DNA from: Marinobacter maroccanus
Lineage (GTDB): Bacteria; Pseudomonadota; Gammaproteobacteria; Pseudomonadales; Oleiphilaceae
Assembly: GCF_002933275.1 (NCBI RefSeq)
Contig: NZ_PSSX01000025.1
Span: 1 to 50,073, forward strand
DNA: 50,073 nucleotides
Direction: 5' to 3'
A model generated the notes under the pieces. The model was not told the origin of the DNA. It searched no databases and was given only the letters and a program-made list of their open reading frames with translations. Positions 34,335-43,301 of the stretch are shown here, piece after piece. The number at the start of each line of letters is the position of its first letter. Position 1 is the first letter of the stretch. A program made the position numbers and the translations under genes.

Positions 34335-34783
34335 AGGGACAGCGCCTCCATCTCGGGCGGCATATCTTCATCATCAGAGGACTCATCCAGCCAGGCGAAC
34401 CAGCGCTCTTCGCTCCAGAGCTCAAGCTTCTTGCCCTGCCCGATCAGCATCAGTTTTTTCTCCAGATGGGCATAACTTCTCAGAGTTGGTGGAATCAGGA
34501 TGCGACCGGCAGAGTCCAGCTCCATCGGCGCGGCATTACCCAGAATCAGGCGCTGCAGGCGTCTAGCCGCCTTGTTCATGTTCGGAAGCGCCTCGATTTT
34601 GGGCCGCAGAACCTCCCATTCGGGCTCGGGATACAGCAGCAGGCACCGCTCCTCGTCAGCGTTTGCCGTCAACACAATGCGCCCACCACAGGCCTGCGCG
34701 AGCTCTTCGCGCACCTTGGCGGGGATCGCCAGGCGACCCTTCGCATCCATATTGATGGCATGACTGCCGAGAAAATTACTCAT
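34331..34783 (-). CDS. mraZ: Transcriptional regulator MraZ
   Basis: DNA-binding ring-forming regulator at the head of the dcw cluster; in E. coli it represses its own promoter. The 150-residue protein has two AbrB/SpoVT-like halves: residues about 5-50 (AINMDAKGRLAIPAKVRE) and about 80-125 (PMELDSAGRILIPPTLR). The matching DxxGR motifs give the DNA-binding repeats. Normal length. Four operator units with 10-bp spacing lie in its 5' region, so autoregulation is expected. Confidence 0.98.
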   Translation of the reverse strand: MSNFLGSHAINMDAKGRLAIPAKVREELAQACGGRIVLTANADEERCLLLYPEPEWEVLRPKIEALPNMNKAARRLQRLILGNAAPMELDSAGRILIPPTLRSYAHLEKKLMLIGQGKKLELWSEERWFAWLDESSDDEDMPPEMEALSL

Positions 34784-34803
34784 TTACGCTGTCTCTGGGC
34801 GCC

Positions 34804-34843
34804 TGATATCCACAAAAAACCACTAGATTCCACTTTTTCCCAC
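34804..34843 (-). promoter_or_regulatory. MraZ operator: four GTGG units at exact 10-bp spacing
   Basis: CCAC occurs at 34810-34813, 34820-34823, 34830-34833 and 34840-34843 on the plus strand, that is GTGG four times at 10-bp intervals on the coding strand, followed by GA, AA, TT or AT. E. coli MraZ binds TGGGN units separated by 5 bp (10-bp period) downstream of Pmra. Location and spacing here match. Confidence 0.85.
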
Positions 34844-34851
34844 TTCTGCAC

Positions 34852-34880
34852 ACTATAGAAACACGCAATACACAATGCAA
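34852..34880 (-). promoter_or_regulatory. Promoter of the dcw cluster (Pmra)
   Basis: Minus strand: -10 TATAGT (34857-34852), 17-bp spacer, -35 TTGCAT (34880-34875). The start would fall about 34845, immediately before the GTGG repeats. The -35 is weak. The flanking stretch to 35086 is AT-rich, holds a 12-bp palindrome AGTCTGCAGACT at 35002-35013, and shows no gene. Confidence 0.6.
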
Positions 34881-35086
34881 GCGCCGCAAACAGCGCCACA
34901 CTTGGAAAACTTCCTTTTATGACAATAGGTTACAGAGCTGGATTCGATGGAATGGTGAGATTACGGAAAAGAAAAGAAGTAAAATCAAATACCTGCAAAA
35001 AAGTCTGCAGACTGCAAGTGAGGTTTAAGATTTTTTGGCTATAAAGAACGCCTGCTGAGAATGACAGACGTTACAGGAAGGAAAAA

Positions 35087-35437
<351 letters not shown>

Positions 35438-35441
35438 CGAG

Positions 35442-35470
35442 ACAATACTCCTGCACCCATAGCCTTGCAA
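35442..35470 (-). promoter_or_regulatory. Promoter of rnpB
   Basis: Minus strand: -35 TTGCAA (35470-35465), 17-bp spacer, -10 TATTGT (35447-35442). The expected start agrees with the 5' end of the RNase P RNA. Confidence 0.7.
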
Positions 35471-35488
35471 GAGAAACTGCCACGGTGT

Positions 35489-36385
35489 TCAGCCATCCTT
35501 CAGCGCCAGGGCCCGTTGGTAAAGCTCATTTTTCGAAAGCCCGGTCAGCTCCGCAGCCATTTTAGCGACCTTCTTGACCGGCAGCTCCGCCAGTAGAACA
35601 CGAAGCACCCGGTCCACATCCAGGGTAGCTTCTCGACTGTTACCCGCCTGGGCCATCGCACCACGAACCATAACTACGAACTCGCCGCGGCTTCCGTGAG
35701 GGTCACGCTCCAGCTCTGCCAGAACTTCGGCCACTGAACCGGAATAGAAGGTTTCAAAAGTCTTTGTAATCTCGCGACCAAGGACAATCTCTCGGTCGGA
35801 TCCCAGCACCTCCGCAATATCGCGTACCGATTCCAGAATCCGATGGGGCGACTCATAGAAAACCAGGGTCGCCACTTCACTGCTCAGCAAGTCCAGACTG
35901 GCTCTGCGGCCAGAGCGTTTTGCCGGCAAAAACCCCACGTACAGAAAGCGATCCGTCGGCAGGCCGGCGGCGCTCAATGCTGCCACCAGCGCGCAGGGGC
36001 CGGGGATCGGACTGACACGATGCCCCGCAGCCCTGGCCTCGCGCACCAGCAAATAACCGGGATCCGAAATCAGCGGCGTACCGGCATCGGAAATCAGAGC
36101 CACATCACGCCCGGCCTGAAGCTCAGCCAGAATCCCGGCGGCACGATCCTTCTCGTTATGGTCATGGAGCGCGATCATTCGCTTCTGTATACCTAAATGG
36201 TTCAACAGCCGACCACTGTGCCGTGTATCCTCGGCAGCCACCACATCCACACTGGCCAGCGTCCGGGTGGCCCGTGGAGACAGATCATCAAGATTGCCGA
36301 TGGGCGTGGCAACGACATAGAGCATGCCACCCGATTCACCCTTGCGGCTATCTGACGACAGGAAATCGCTGACCTCGTTTTTCAA
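35489..36385 (-). CDS. rsmI: 16S rRNA (cytidine(1402)-2'-O)-methyltransferase
   Basis: Adds the 2'-O-methyl group at C1402 of 16S rRNA, the partner modification to RsmH. The 298-residue protein is a class III SAM methyltransferase: LYVVATPIGNLDDLSPRA, AAEDTRHSGRLLNHLGI, ISDAGTPLISDPGYLLV and YVGFLPAKRSGRR. The N-terminal extension of about 20 residues is slightly longer than usual; the true start could be later. It is divergent from lpoA, the usual arrangement. Confidence 0.97.
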   Translation of the reverse strand: MKNEVSDFLSSDSRKGESGGMLYVVATPIGNLDDLSPRATRTLASVDVVAAEDTRHSGRLLNHLGIQKRMIALHDHNEKDRAAGILAELQAGRDVALISDAGTPLISDPGYLLVREARAAGHRVSPIPGPCALVAALSAAGLPTDRFLYVGFLPAKRSGRRASLDLLSSEVATLVFYESPHRILESVRDIAEVLGSDREIVLGREITKTFETFYSGSVAEVLAELERDPHGSRGEFVVMVRGAMAQAGNSREATLDVDRVLRVLLAELPVKKVAKMAAELTGLSKNELYQRALALKDG

Positions 36386-36517
36386 AGCTTCTGCCTCTCT
36401 TGTGGGGAGTCCGGGACCGTGACAGTTACGTCATGTGAATTAACCCCGGAGCTGTTAAACTTGCCACCGTTAGTCTGGCGCTACAAGCCCAATCATCCGG
36501 AGTATGTCGAGCCTGCC

Positions 36518-38389
36518 ATGATAAAGATCCGCATTCATCAACGAGCCCTGGCCAGCGTGTTTACTGCCGCCCTTTTGTCGGCTGGTTGCGCCACCGTGAA
36601 TCTCGAAACCCATGTTGCACAAACCGCTGATCAGGCACTGGAACTGGCCAGCAACGAAGACAACATCGAAACCGCCCAGGGCTACCTGCTCCGGATTGCC
36701 AGCCGGTTCCAGGACGAGGGCAATCACACGGCGGCCCGAACGCTACTCCAAAGTCAGCAGTTGACGCAACCGGCTCCCGGGCTAGGCAATCAGAAACTCC
36801 TGCTGGCCATGGCAAGCGCAACCGCCCTCGAAGATGAATCCTGGGCAAAAGAGATCGCCGGCGAACTCACCCCGTCGACCTTTATAGACTACCCGGCGGA
36901 CCTGATTGCCCGGGCCGCCAACCTGCAGGCGGACACCTTCGCCCTGGCCGGTGAGCCCATGTCTGCAGCCATGACCCTGATTCTGCTGGCCCAGACGGAC
37001 AACACCGCAGATGCTCAACAGATTCACAACCGGGTCTGGTCCCTGCTGAAACAGGTTCCCGACAGCGAGCTCAGCTCGGCCTCTGCCGAGGCCATCGGCT
37101 ACGAAGCCCAGGGATGGCTGGAACTGGCCAGCCTCGTGCGGACGCCGGACGCCGGCATTGACGAGCAGGGCCGAATCATCCGTGGCTGGCAGAACAACTG
37201 GCCCGGTCATCCGGCCGCCCAGGTACTGCCCTCGGAGCTGCAACTGATCGCCACGCTGGCCGAAAGCCGCCCTGAAAAAATCGCCCTCGTCCTGCCCCTC
37301 GAGGGGCCGCTGGCAACCGCCGGCAAGGCGATTCGCGACGGCTTTCTGGCGGCCTACTACCTCGACGACTCTGCTGACCGTGGTAAAACCGACATTCGCA
37401 TCTTCAACACCGCGGGCACATCGTTCAGCGATCTTTACAAACAGTTGTCCGAGCAGGATATCGACCTGATTGTAGGCCCCCTGGAAAAAGAAGCGCTTGC
37501 CGGCCTTGGCTCAATGAATACGCTGCCGGTGCCCGCGCTAGGGCTGAATTACCTGCCCGCGGACACCAAGCCTGCTGACGGGCTTTATCAATTCGGGCTT
37601 TCCGCCGAAGACGAGGCGCGGCAGATTGCCGACCGGCTTGCCGCCGAACAACTGCGTCAGGTTCTGGTTCTTATCCCCGGCGGCGAATGGGGCGATCGCG
37701 TTGAGGCGGCATTGCTGAAACGCATGGCCTCCCATGAAGGCGTTGCCCTGGATATTGAACGCTTCTACCGGGAGGACAACCTTCGAGCGGTGACGGCCGA
37801 TCTGCTGGGCATCACCGTTTCCAGGGACCGGGCCATTCAGGTTGAACGGACCATCGGTATGGACGTCGAGTTCGAGCCGAGGCGCCGGCAGGACGCAGAC
37901 GCCATCGTCATGGTGGCAGAGCCCACGGTGGCGCGGCAGTTCAAGCCCTTGTTTGCGTTTTATTTCGGGGGTGACCTGCCGGTTTACTCACCCTCCATTA
38001 TCTATGAGGGGACACCCGCACCGTCCCGTGACCGAGACCTGAACGGGGTTATTTTCACCGACATCCCCTGGGTTCTGGGCGACGACAACGAACTGCGCAT
38101 CCGGGCCACGGAAAACCTGTCCGGCACCCGTGGCCAACCCGGTCGCCTGTTCGCCATGGGCGCCGATGCGTGGCAACTGAGTAAACGCCTGCCACTGCTG
38201 AAACAGGTCGAAAGCGCCTCGATATCGGGGCAGACCGGTGTACTGACCATGACGTCTCAGGGCAGCATCCACCGAAAACAGCTATGGGCCCAGTTCCGCA
38301 GTGGGGTTCCAGAGCTCATCCCTGACCCCGTGACCGAAGAGAGCGTGGCAGAAGCCCCGGAACAGGAAACCGCGCCCCTCAGCGAATAA
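36518..38389 (+). CDS. lpoA: LpoA-type lipoprotein, activator of penicillin-binding proteins
   Basis: Outer-membrane lipoprotein that in E. coli activates the peptidoglycan synthase PBP1a. The 623-residue protein has a signal peptide with lipobox LLSAGC (Cys24), a helical TPR-like N-terminal domain (to about 270) and a C-terminal periplasmic-binding-type domain starting at KIALVLPLEGPLATAGKAI, with DLIVGPLEKEALAGL. The ATG at 36518 is chosen because it starts a clean lipoprotein signal. A longer reading from 36419 has no such signal at its start. It heads lpoA-yraN-diaA; Lgt in this window would lipidate it. Confidence 0.92.
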   Translation: MIKIRIHQRALASVFTAALLSAGCATVNLETHVAQTADQALELASNEDNIETAQGYLLRIASRFQDEGNHTAARTLLQSQQLTQPAPGLGNQKLLLAMASATALEDESWAKEIAGELTPSTFIDYPADLIARAANLQADTFALAGEPMSAAMTLILLAQTDNTADAQQIHNRVWSLLKQVPDSELSSASAEAIGYEAQGWLELASLVRTPDAGIDEQGRIIRGWQNNWPGHPAAQVLPSELQLIATLAESRPEKIALVLPLEGPLATAGKAIRDGFLAAYYLDDSADRGKTDIRIFNTAGTSFSDLYKQLSEQDIDLIVGPLEKEALAGLGSMNTLPVPALGLNYLPADTKPADGLYQFGLSAEDEARQIADRLAAEQLRQVLVLIPGGEWGDRVEAALLKRMASHEGVALDIERFYREDNLRAVTADLLGITVSRDRAIQVERTIGMDVEFEPRRRQDADAIVMVAEPTVARQFKPLFAFYFGGDLPVYSPSIIYEGTPAPSRDRDLNGVIFTDIPWVLGDDNELRIRATENLSGTRGQPGRLFAMGADAWQLSKRLPLLKQVESASISGQTGVLTMTSQGSIHRKQLWAQFRSGVPELIPDPVTEESVAEAPEQETAPLSE

Positions 38390-38413
38390 CACCACAGGAG
38401 CAAATCAGCTGCC

Positions 38414-38779
38414 ATGGATGGCACCAAAACTCTAGGCAATCATTTCGAAGGCGTCGCAGCCCGATACCTTGCCAGTCGAGGCGTCCGGATTCTTGAGCGC
38501 AATGTCTACAATCGCGGCGGCGAAATAGACCTCGTGGGCCAGGATGGCGAAACCCTTGTGTTCTTTGAGGTCCGCTATCGAGGCGCGGGCAGTCTCGTTA
38601 ACCCGGCAAGCTCAATCAATTACCCCAAACAGAAACGCCTGATTCGTGCAGTTTCATTCTATTTGCACCGACACGGACTCTGGGACAGTCTCTCACGGAT
38701 AGACGTGGTTGCCATCAGCCCGGGTACCGTCAAAAAATACCGGGTACAATGGATCAGGAACGCAATTCTGGCAGGATAG
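38414..38779 (+). CDS. yraN: YraN family protein (UPF0102)
   Basis: A 121-residue protein of the UPF0102 family, with a Holliday-junction-resolvase-like nuclease fold. The motif GNHFEGVAARYLASRG, then GGEIDLVGQDGETLVFFEVRYRG, gives the acidic and basic residues of the fold, with Arg in place of the usual Lys after FEV. Function is not established. It lies between lpoA and diaA, the conserved setting, and overlaps the upstream reading of diaA. Confidence 0.93.
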   Translation: MDGTKTLGNHFEGVAARYLASRGVRILERNVYNRGGEIDLVGQDGETLVFFEVRYRGAGSLVNPASSINYPKQKRLIRAVSFYLHRHGLWDSLSRIDVVAISPGTVKKYRVQWIRNAILAG

Positions 38780-38790
38780 TGATACCGAAA

Positions 38791-39381
38791 ATGACCGACA
38801 CCGAACACCAGATCAATCAGTGGTTCGCAAGCCATATGGAGCATACCGCCCAGGCCGCCAGCACCGTGGGTCCTGATATTGAGGAGGTTGCCAATGCCTT
38901 CGTGGGCACTCTGCTCCAGGATGGAAAAATCATCACCTGCGCCAATGGCAATGCCAACATTCTGGCTCAGTACTTCTGCACTGCCCTTCTGAACCGGTTC
39001 GACCAGGACAGACCCGCACTACCCGCCATCAATCTCGGAGCCGATGCGACCACTTATTCCGCGATCTGCCGGGATAACCGTTTCAACGACACATTCTCCC
39101 GCCAGGTCAGAGCTATCGGCAAACCCGGAGACCTTCTTTTCGTGGTTGTCGACGATGGCCACAAGGCAAACCTTATTCAGGCGATCCAGGTCGCCCATGA
39201 CCGGGAAATGAGCGTTGTGGTTCTCAGTGCCAGAGAGAAATCGGACATAACGTCGCTATTGCACCCGGAAGATCACGAAATTGCGCTGAACAACCTCAGC
39301 CCCAACGAGGCGACGCCACTGCTGCTACTGATCATCAACGCGCTGTGCGGGCTGATCGACGCCAAAATCTTTGGAGGATAA
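38791..39381 (+). CDS. diaA: SIS-domain protein, DiaA/GmhA family
   Basis: A 196-residue SIS-fold protein in the place of E. coli diaA, whose tetramer binds DnaA and times replication initiation. It begins with the family helix (INQWFASHMEHTAQAA), has a glycine/asparagine loop ANGNANILAQYF, and ends with ALCGLIDAKIFGG. The usual sugar-phosphate loop (STSGNS type) is replaced by VVDDGHKANLIQAI, so isomerase activity is doubtful and a DiaA-like binding role is likelier (inference). The ATG at 38791 is 12 bases past the yraN stop; an earlier ATG at 38749 overlaps yraN. Confidence 0.85.
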   Translation: MTDTEHQINQWFASHMEHTAQAASTVGPDIEEVANAFVGTLLQDGKIITCANGNANILAQYFCTALLNRFDQDRPALPAINLGADATTYSAICRDNRFNDTFSRQVRAIGKPGDLLFVVVDDGHKANLIQAIQVAHDREMSVVVLSAREKSDITSLLHPEDHEIALNNLSPNEATPLLLLIINALCGLIDAKIFGG

Positions 39382-39382
39382 A

Positions 39383-39412
39383 AAAAGCCAGCGTAGGCTG
39401 GCTTTCTCAAGA
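39383..39412. terminator. Bidirectional terminator between diaA and sspB
   Basis: AGCCAGC/GCTGGCT-type stem flanked by A7 on the left and a TTTCT tract on the right, between convergent genes. Confidence 0.82.
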
Positions 39413-39426
39413 CGATGGGGCGAGGC

Positions 39427-39843
39427 TTATTTAACAACCTTTAGGGTTGGCCTGCCCGAAGGGCGATCTTCCTGCCCGGATGGAGACTGCTCACCTTCAC
39501 GTTCACGGGAAGTGCCGTCCGGATCCGGGGAGCCTGGCTCGCTACCGAATACCATGCCCTCACCGTTTTCCTTGGCGTAGATTGCCATAACCGCCTGCAG
39601 CGGAATGAACACCTGCATGGGCACGCCACCGAAACGGGCACTGAATTCGAGTGCGCCATTACCGATAACCAGGCCACGCACCGCTCCCGGACTGATATTC
39701 AGAACAATTTGCCCGTTTGCCACGTGCTCGGTCGGCACCTGTACACCCTGAATGCCTGCGTCCACCACAATGTAGGGGGTACAGTCATTGTCCAGAATCC
39801 ACTCATTGAATGCTCGTACCAGGTACGGGCGGCTGGACGTCAT
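39427..39843 (-). CDS. sspB: ClpXP protease specificity-enhancing factor SspB
   Basis: Adaptor that hands ssrA-tagged proteins to ClpXP. The 138-residue protein has the substrate-binding fold: SRPYLVRAFNEWILDNDCTPYIVVDA, GQIVLNISPGAV, FSARFGGVPMQVFIPLQAVMAIYAKENG. An acidic linker follows and then the C-terminal ClpX-binding tail RPTLKVVK. The ATG at 39843 aligns with E. coli; GTG starts at 39864 or 39870 would add a few residues. It follows sspA and is cotranscribed with it. Confidence 0.95.
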   Translation of the reverse strand: MTSSRPYLVRAFNEWILDNDCTPYIVVDAGIQGVQVPTEHVANGQIVLNISPGAVRGLVIGNGALEFSARFGGVPMQVFIPLQAVMAIYAKENGEGMVFGSEPGSPDPDGTSREREGEQSPSGQEDRPSGRPTLKVVK

Positions 39844-39902
39844 GGTGTTTTTACTCTCAGCCACTGCCACTCTCCTGCTCCGGCCAGCGGAACGTTACCA
39901 AA

Positions 39903-40532
39903 TCAGCTGCGAATGTCTTCTTCCAGATCGGACAGGCTTGCCTTGAACCCTTCCCGACTGAAGATGCTCTCCATGTACTTCTGCAGTGGCTTGGCCTGCT
40001 TTTCGTTCAGCTCAATACCCAGCGACGGAAGGCGCCAGAGGATTGGGGCAATACAGCAGTCTACAATAGTGAACTCTTCGGACAGGAAGAACGGCATCTC
40101 CCCAAACAGCGGCGCCGTCGCCAACAGGCTCTCTTTGAGCTCTTTGCGCGCTGTGTCAGAGGCCTTGGCGTTCGGCTGCGCCAGGATCTGGTCAACCAGG
40201 CCACACCAGTCTTTCTGAATGCGATGGATCATCAGACGACTGTTGGCGCGGGCAACCGGGTACACCGGCAACAAGGGCGGATGGGGGAAACGCTCGTCGA
40301 GGTACTCCATCATGATGTTGGGCTCATAAAGCACCAGATCACGATCCACCAGTGTCGGCAGGGCGTTGTACGGGTTCAGGTCGGCCAGTTCAGCCGGCGG
40401 ATTGTCGGGATCCACATCAACGATATCGACGGTAACACCCTTCTCTGCCAGAACAATGCGCACTCTGTGGCTGTAATGGCTGGCCGGATCCGAGAAAAAC
40501 GTCATTGATGACCGCTTGGTCACAACGCCCAT
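39903..40532 (-). CDS. sspA: Stringent starvation protein A
   Basis: GST-like, RNA polymerase-associated protein. The 209-residue protein follows E. coli SspA closely: MTFFSDPASHYSHRVRIVLAEKGV, NPYNALPTLVDRDL, IMEYLDERFPHPPLLPVYPVARA and IEKDW-like RIQKDW. It has no catalytic GST residue, as in the family. GAGGT stands before the ATG. It is followed by sspB. Confidence 0.97.
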   Translation of the reverse strand: MGVVTKRSSMTFFSDPASHYSHRVRIVLAEKGVTVDIVDVDPDNPPAELADLNPYNALPTLVDRDLVLYEPNIMMEYLDERFPHPPLLPVYPVARANSRLMIHRIQKDWCGLVDQILAQPNAKASDTARKELKESLLATAPLFGEMPFFLSEEFTIVDCCIAPILWRLPSLGIELNEKQAKPLQKYMESIFSREGFKASLSDLEEDIRS

Positions 40533-40578
40533 AGAACTACCTCACGAGTAAACAAACCGAAATGATCCTGAAAAAACG

Positions 40579-40612
40579 CAAAAATCCAGCGGGCCGGTTA
40601 TGCCCGCTGGAA
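40579..40612 (-). terminator. Terminator downstream of petC
   Basis: Minus strand: CCAGCGGGC/GCCCGCTGG stem with a 7-base loop, then TTTTTGCG. It lies between petC and sspA. Confidence 0.85.
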
Positions 40613-40640
40613 CTCAGGGGACGGGATTATACCCTATTTC

Positions 40641-41396
40641 TCAGTGTACGTCCTTCCAGTACTCACGATTGAGCAGGTAGGCGAACACGAAGAAGATGGC
40701 CACGAAGATCAGGACAAAGATCCCCAGACGCTCACGCTCAAGCTTGATCGGATCACCCATGTACGACATGAAGTTGGTCAGATCATACATAGCCTGGTCA
40801 AACTCGGCTCCCGACATACTGCCTTCGATAGCGTACTCCGGGCAAACGTCCGCGTTGTTGATGTTGCCACTCAAAGGCTCAACGCTGGCCGGGGTACCGA
40901 TACTGGGCTCAACGGCGCAAAGCCCCTGCATGCCAACCAGAACATGGGGCATGCCCACAGCCGGAAACACCACGTTGTTCACGCCCAGCGGACGGGACTC
41001 GTCCTTGTAGAAACCACGCAGGTAGGAATACACCCACGCCTCGCCACGCAAACGGGTTTCCAGCGTGAGATCCGGTGGCGGCGCACCGAACCAGTCAGCA
41101 GCCATGTCCTTGTTCATGGAGTTTTTCATCAGCTCGCCAATCTTGGCGCCGGTGAAGATCAGGTTTTCCTCATACAGCTCGACGGGAATCTCCAGATCGT
41201 CAGCCACACGCTTGTAGCGAGCATATTCCATGGAGTGACAGCCCATGCAGTAGTTGGTGAACAGGGCTGCACCGCGCTGCAGAGAAGCTTTGTCAGAGTG
41301 ATCTGACTCAAAGCTGTCCAGCGGCACGGTTGAACCCGCTGCCAGCCCGAGAGCTGGCAGGACCGCGATGAAAAGACCAAAAATCAGCTTTCTCAT
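40641..41396 (-). CDS. petC: Cytochrome c1 of the bc1 complex
   Basis: Periplasm-facing subunit of ubiquinol-cytochrome c reductase that passes electrons from the Rieske centre to cytochrome c. The 251-residue protein has a Sec signal peptide (1-20), the heme c motif CMGCH (residues 50-54), the axial Met region in the C-terminal half, and a C-terminal membrane anchor (LGIFVLIFVAIFFVFAYLL, about 224-242). Its start shares the A of the petB stop (TAATG). Confidence 0.97.
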   Translation of the reverse strand: MRKLIFGLFIAVLPALGLAAGSTVPLDSFESDHSDKASLQRGAALFTNYCMGCHSMEYARYKRVADDLEIPVELYEENLIFTGAKIGELMKNSMNKDMAADWFGAPPPDLTLETRLRGEAWVYSYLRGFYKDESRPLGVNNVVFPAVGMPHVLVGMQGLCAVEPSIGTPASVEPLSGNINNADVCPEYAIEGSMSGAEFDQAMYDLTNFMSYMGDPIKLERERLGIFVLIFVAIFFVFAYLLNREYWKDVH

Positions 41397-42628
41397 TATC
41401 CTGTCACCCTCTCTGGAACTGGCTTGGTTTTCTCCATACGCGTATAGAACGGCATAAGGATGAAGTAGAGGAAGTACAGCACCGTCAGAACCTGGGCAAC
41501 CATGGTGCGGCCTTCAGTCGCCGGCACCAGGCCAAGATAGCCAAGCACGACAAAACTGATTGCGAAAATGGCCAGGGCAATCCGACTCAACCAGCCCTTG
41601 TAGCGCATTGAGCGTACCGGGCTTCTGTCCAGCCAGGGCAGCACGAACAGAATGGCGATCGCCGCACCCATCACCACAACACCCCAGAACTTGGCATCCA
41701 GACCGAACAGGTCAATGGTTACCGCACGTAGCATTGCGTAGAAAGGTGTGAAGTACCAGACTGGAGCAATGTGATTTGGTGTTTTCAGCGGGTTTGCCGG
41801 TTCGAAATTCGGCTTCTCAATGAACAGCCCACCGCCTTCCGGGAAGAAGAACACGACGATGAAAAAGATAAAGAAGAACACACCGACGCCCAGCAGGTCG
41901 TGCACAGTGTAGTAAGGATGGAACGGGATACCGTCTTTCGGAATGCCGTTTTCGTCCTTGTTTTTCTTGATATCAATACCGTCAGGGTTGTTCGAGCCCA
42001 CTTCGTGCAGCGCCAGGATGTGAAGCACAACCAGACCAAGCAGAACGATCGGCAGCGCCACCACGTGCAATGCGAAGAAGCGGTTCAGGGTAATGCCGGA
42101 AATCAGGTAATCGCCACGAATCCACAGTGACAGATCTTCACCAATGACTGGAATAGCACCGAACAGGTTAACGATAACCTGAGCACCCCAGTAGGACATC
42201 TGGCCCCAGGGCAGCAGGTAACCCATGAACGCCTCAGCCATCAGGATCAGGTAGATCAACATACCGAAGATCCAGATCAGTTCACGCGGCTTCTGGTAGG
42301 AGCCATACATCAGCCCCCGGAACATGTGGAGATACACCACAACGAAGAATGCCGAAGCACCGGTAGAGTGCAGGTAGCGCAGCAACCAACCCCATTCGAC
42401 ATCACGCATGATGTACTCGACAGACGCAAACGCACCTTCACCGGAGGGGTTATAGCTCATGGTCAGCCAGATCCCGGTAACCAGCTGGTTTACCAGAACC
42501 AGCATGGCGAGGGAGCCAAAGAAGTACCACACGTTGAAGTTCTTCGGCGCGTAATACTTGCCCAGATGCTTGTTCCAGGCATCGACGATCGGCAGACGCT
42601 CGTCTACCCAGTTAATCAGCTTTTGCAT
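41396..42628 (-). CDS. petB: Cytochrome b of the bc1 complex
   Basis: Membrane core of the bc1 complex, with low- and high-potential hemes and both quinone sites. The 410-residue protein has eight or more membrane segments and the four heme ligands His87, His101, His188 and His203. At the quinol oxidation (Qo) site the canonical PEWY is PVWY (289-292), so the usual Glu is Val. Coupled to petA and petC by TAATG overlaps. Confidence 0.97.
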   Translation of the reverse strand: MQKLINWVDERLPIVDAWNKHLGKYYAPKNFNVWYFFGSLAMLVLVNQLVTGIWLTMSYNPSGEGAFASVEYIMRDVEWGWLLRYLHSTGASAFFVVVYLHMFRGLMYGSYQKPRELIWIFGMLIYLILMAEAFMGYLLPWGQMSYWGAQVIVNLFGAIPVIGEDLSLWIRGDYLISGITLNRFFALHVVALPIVLLGLVVLHILALHEVGSNNPDGIDIKKNKDENGIPKDGIPFHPYYTVHDLLGVGVFFFIFFIVVFFFPEGGGLFIEKPNFEPANPLKTPNHIAPVWYFTPFYAMLRAVTIDLFGLDAKFWGVVVMGAAIAILFVLPWLDRSPVRSMRYKGWLSRIALAIFAISFVVLGYLGLVPATEGRTMVAQVLTVLYFLYFILMPFYTRMEKTKPVPERVTG

Positions 42629-43221
42629 TACGCTGCCTCCGGATCAAGACCAATCGTGAGGGTCGCATCGTCGTCAAAACGATAAGGCGGCACCTCGAGG
42701 TTCAGGGGAGCAGGCTGCGCCTCGTAGACCCTTCCGGCCATATCATATCTGGAACCGTGACACGGGCAGAAAAGACCACCCAGCCACTCGTCACCGAGAT
42801 CCGCCGGAGCAACTTCCGGTCGGTAGGACGGAACACAGCCAAGATGGGTACACAGCCCTACAAGCACGGCAAATTCCGGCTTCAGGGAACGCAGGATGCC
42901 ATCAATATACGGTGGCTGCTGAGGCGCTTCCGACTGGGGATCTTTTACCCGGTCGTTAAGCTTCTCGATATTCGCCTGCATTTCTTCGGTACGGCGGATG
43001 ATCCAGACCGGCTTACCCCGCCACTCGACCGTAATCTGCTGACCCGGTTCAATCTTGCTGACATTGACGGTTACCGGTGCACCCGCTGCTTCCGCTTTGG
43101 CACTGGGATTCCAGGATGCCACGAAAGGAACGGCCGCACCGACGACGCCGACTCCACCCACCACAGACGTAGCACCGATCAGAAACCGGCGCCGGCCTTG
43201 GCTCACGTCGCCATTACTCAT
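42628..43221 (-). CDS. petA: Rieske iron-sulfur subunit of the bc1 complex
   Basis: Carries the 2Fe-2S cluster that takes the first electron from quinol. The 197-residue protein has a Tat signal with RRRFLIG (11-16) and one hydrophobic segment, and the cluster motifs CTHLGC (Cys124, His126, Cys129) and CPCHGS (Cys152, Cys154, His155). It heads petABC. A candidate promoter with an overlapping palindrome lies upstream. Confidence 0.97.
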   Translation of the reverse strand: MSNGDVSQGRRRFLIGATSVVGGVGVVGAAVPFVASWNPSAKAEAAGAPVTVNVSKIEPGQQITVEWRGKPVWIIRRTEEMQANIEKLNDRVKDPQSEAPQQPPYIDGILRSLKPEFAVLVGLCTHLGCVPSYRPEVAPADLGDEWLGGLFCPCHGSRYDMAGRVYEAQPAPLNLEVPPYRFDDDATLTIGLDPEAA

Positions 43222-43301
43222 TATGGTTTTCTCCCATCAGGCGATGTCACAGCCCGCAAAACCGCCGGCAATGTGCATCTAAAAGGACTTCACAACCCAA
43301 A

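Noticed and set aside
34804..34843. Regular 10-bp repeats as a CRISPR or satellite
   Set aside because: Units are only GTGG plus variable bases; position and period fit the MraZ operator.
35002..35013. Palindrome AGTCTGCAGACT in the gap after rnpB
   Set aside because: Perfect but single and without a nearby promoter or repeat partner; no role can be supported.
36419..36517. Upstream extension of lpoA
   Set aside because: It would bury the lipoprotein signal peptide; the ATG at 36518 gives a clean lipobox.
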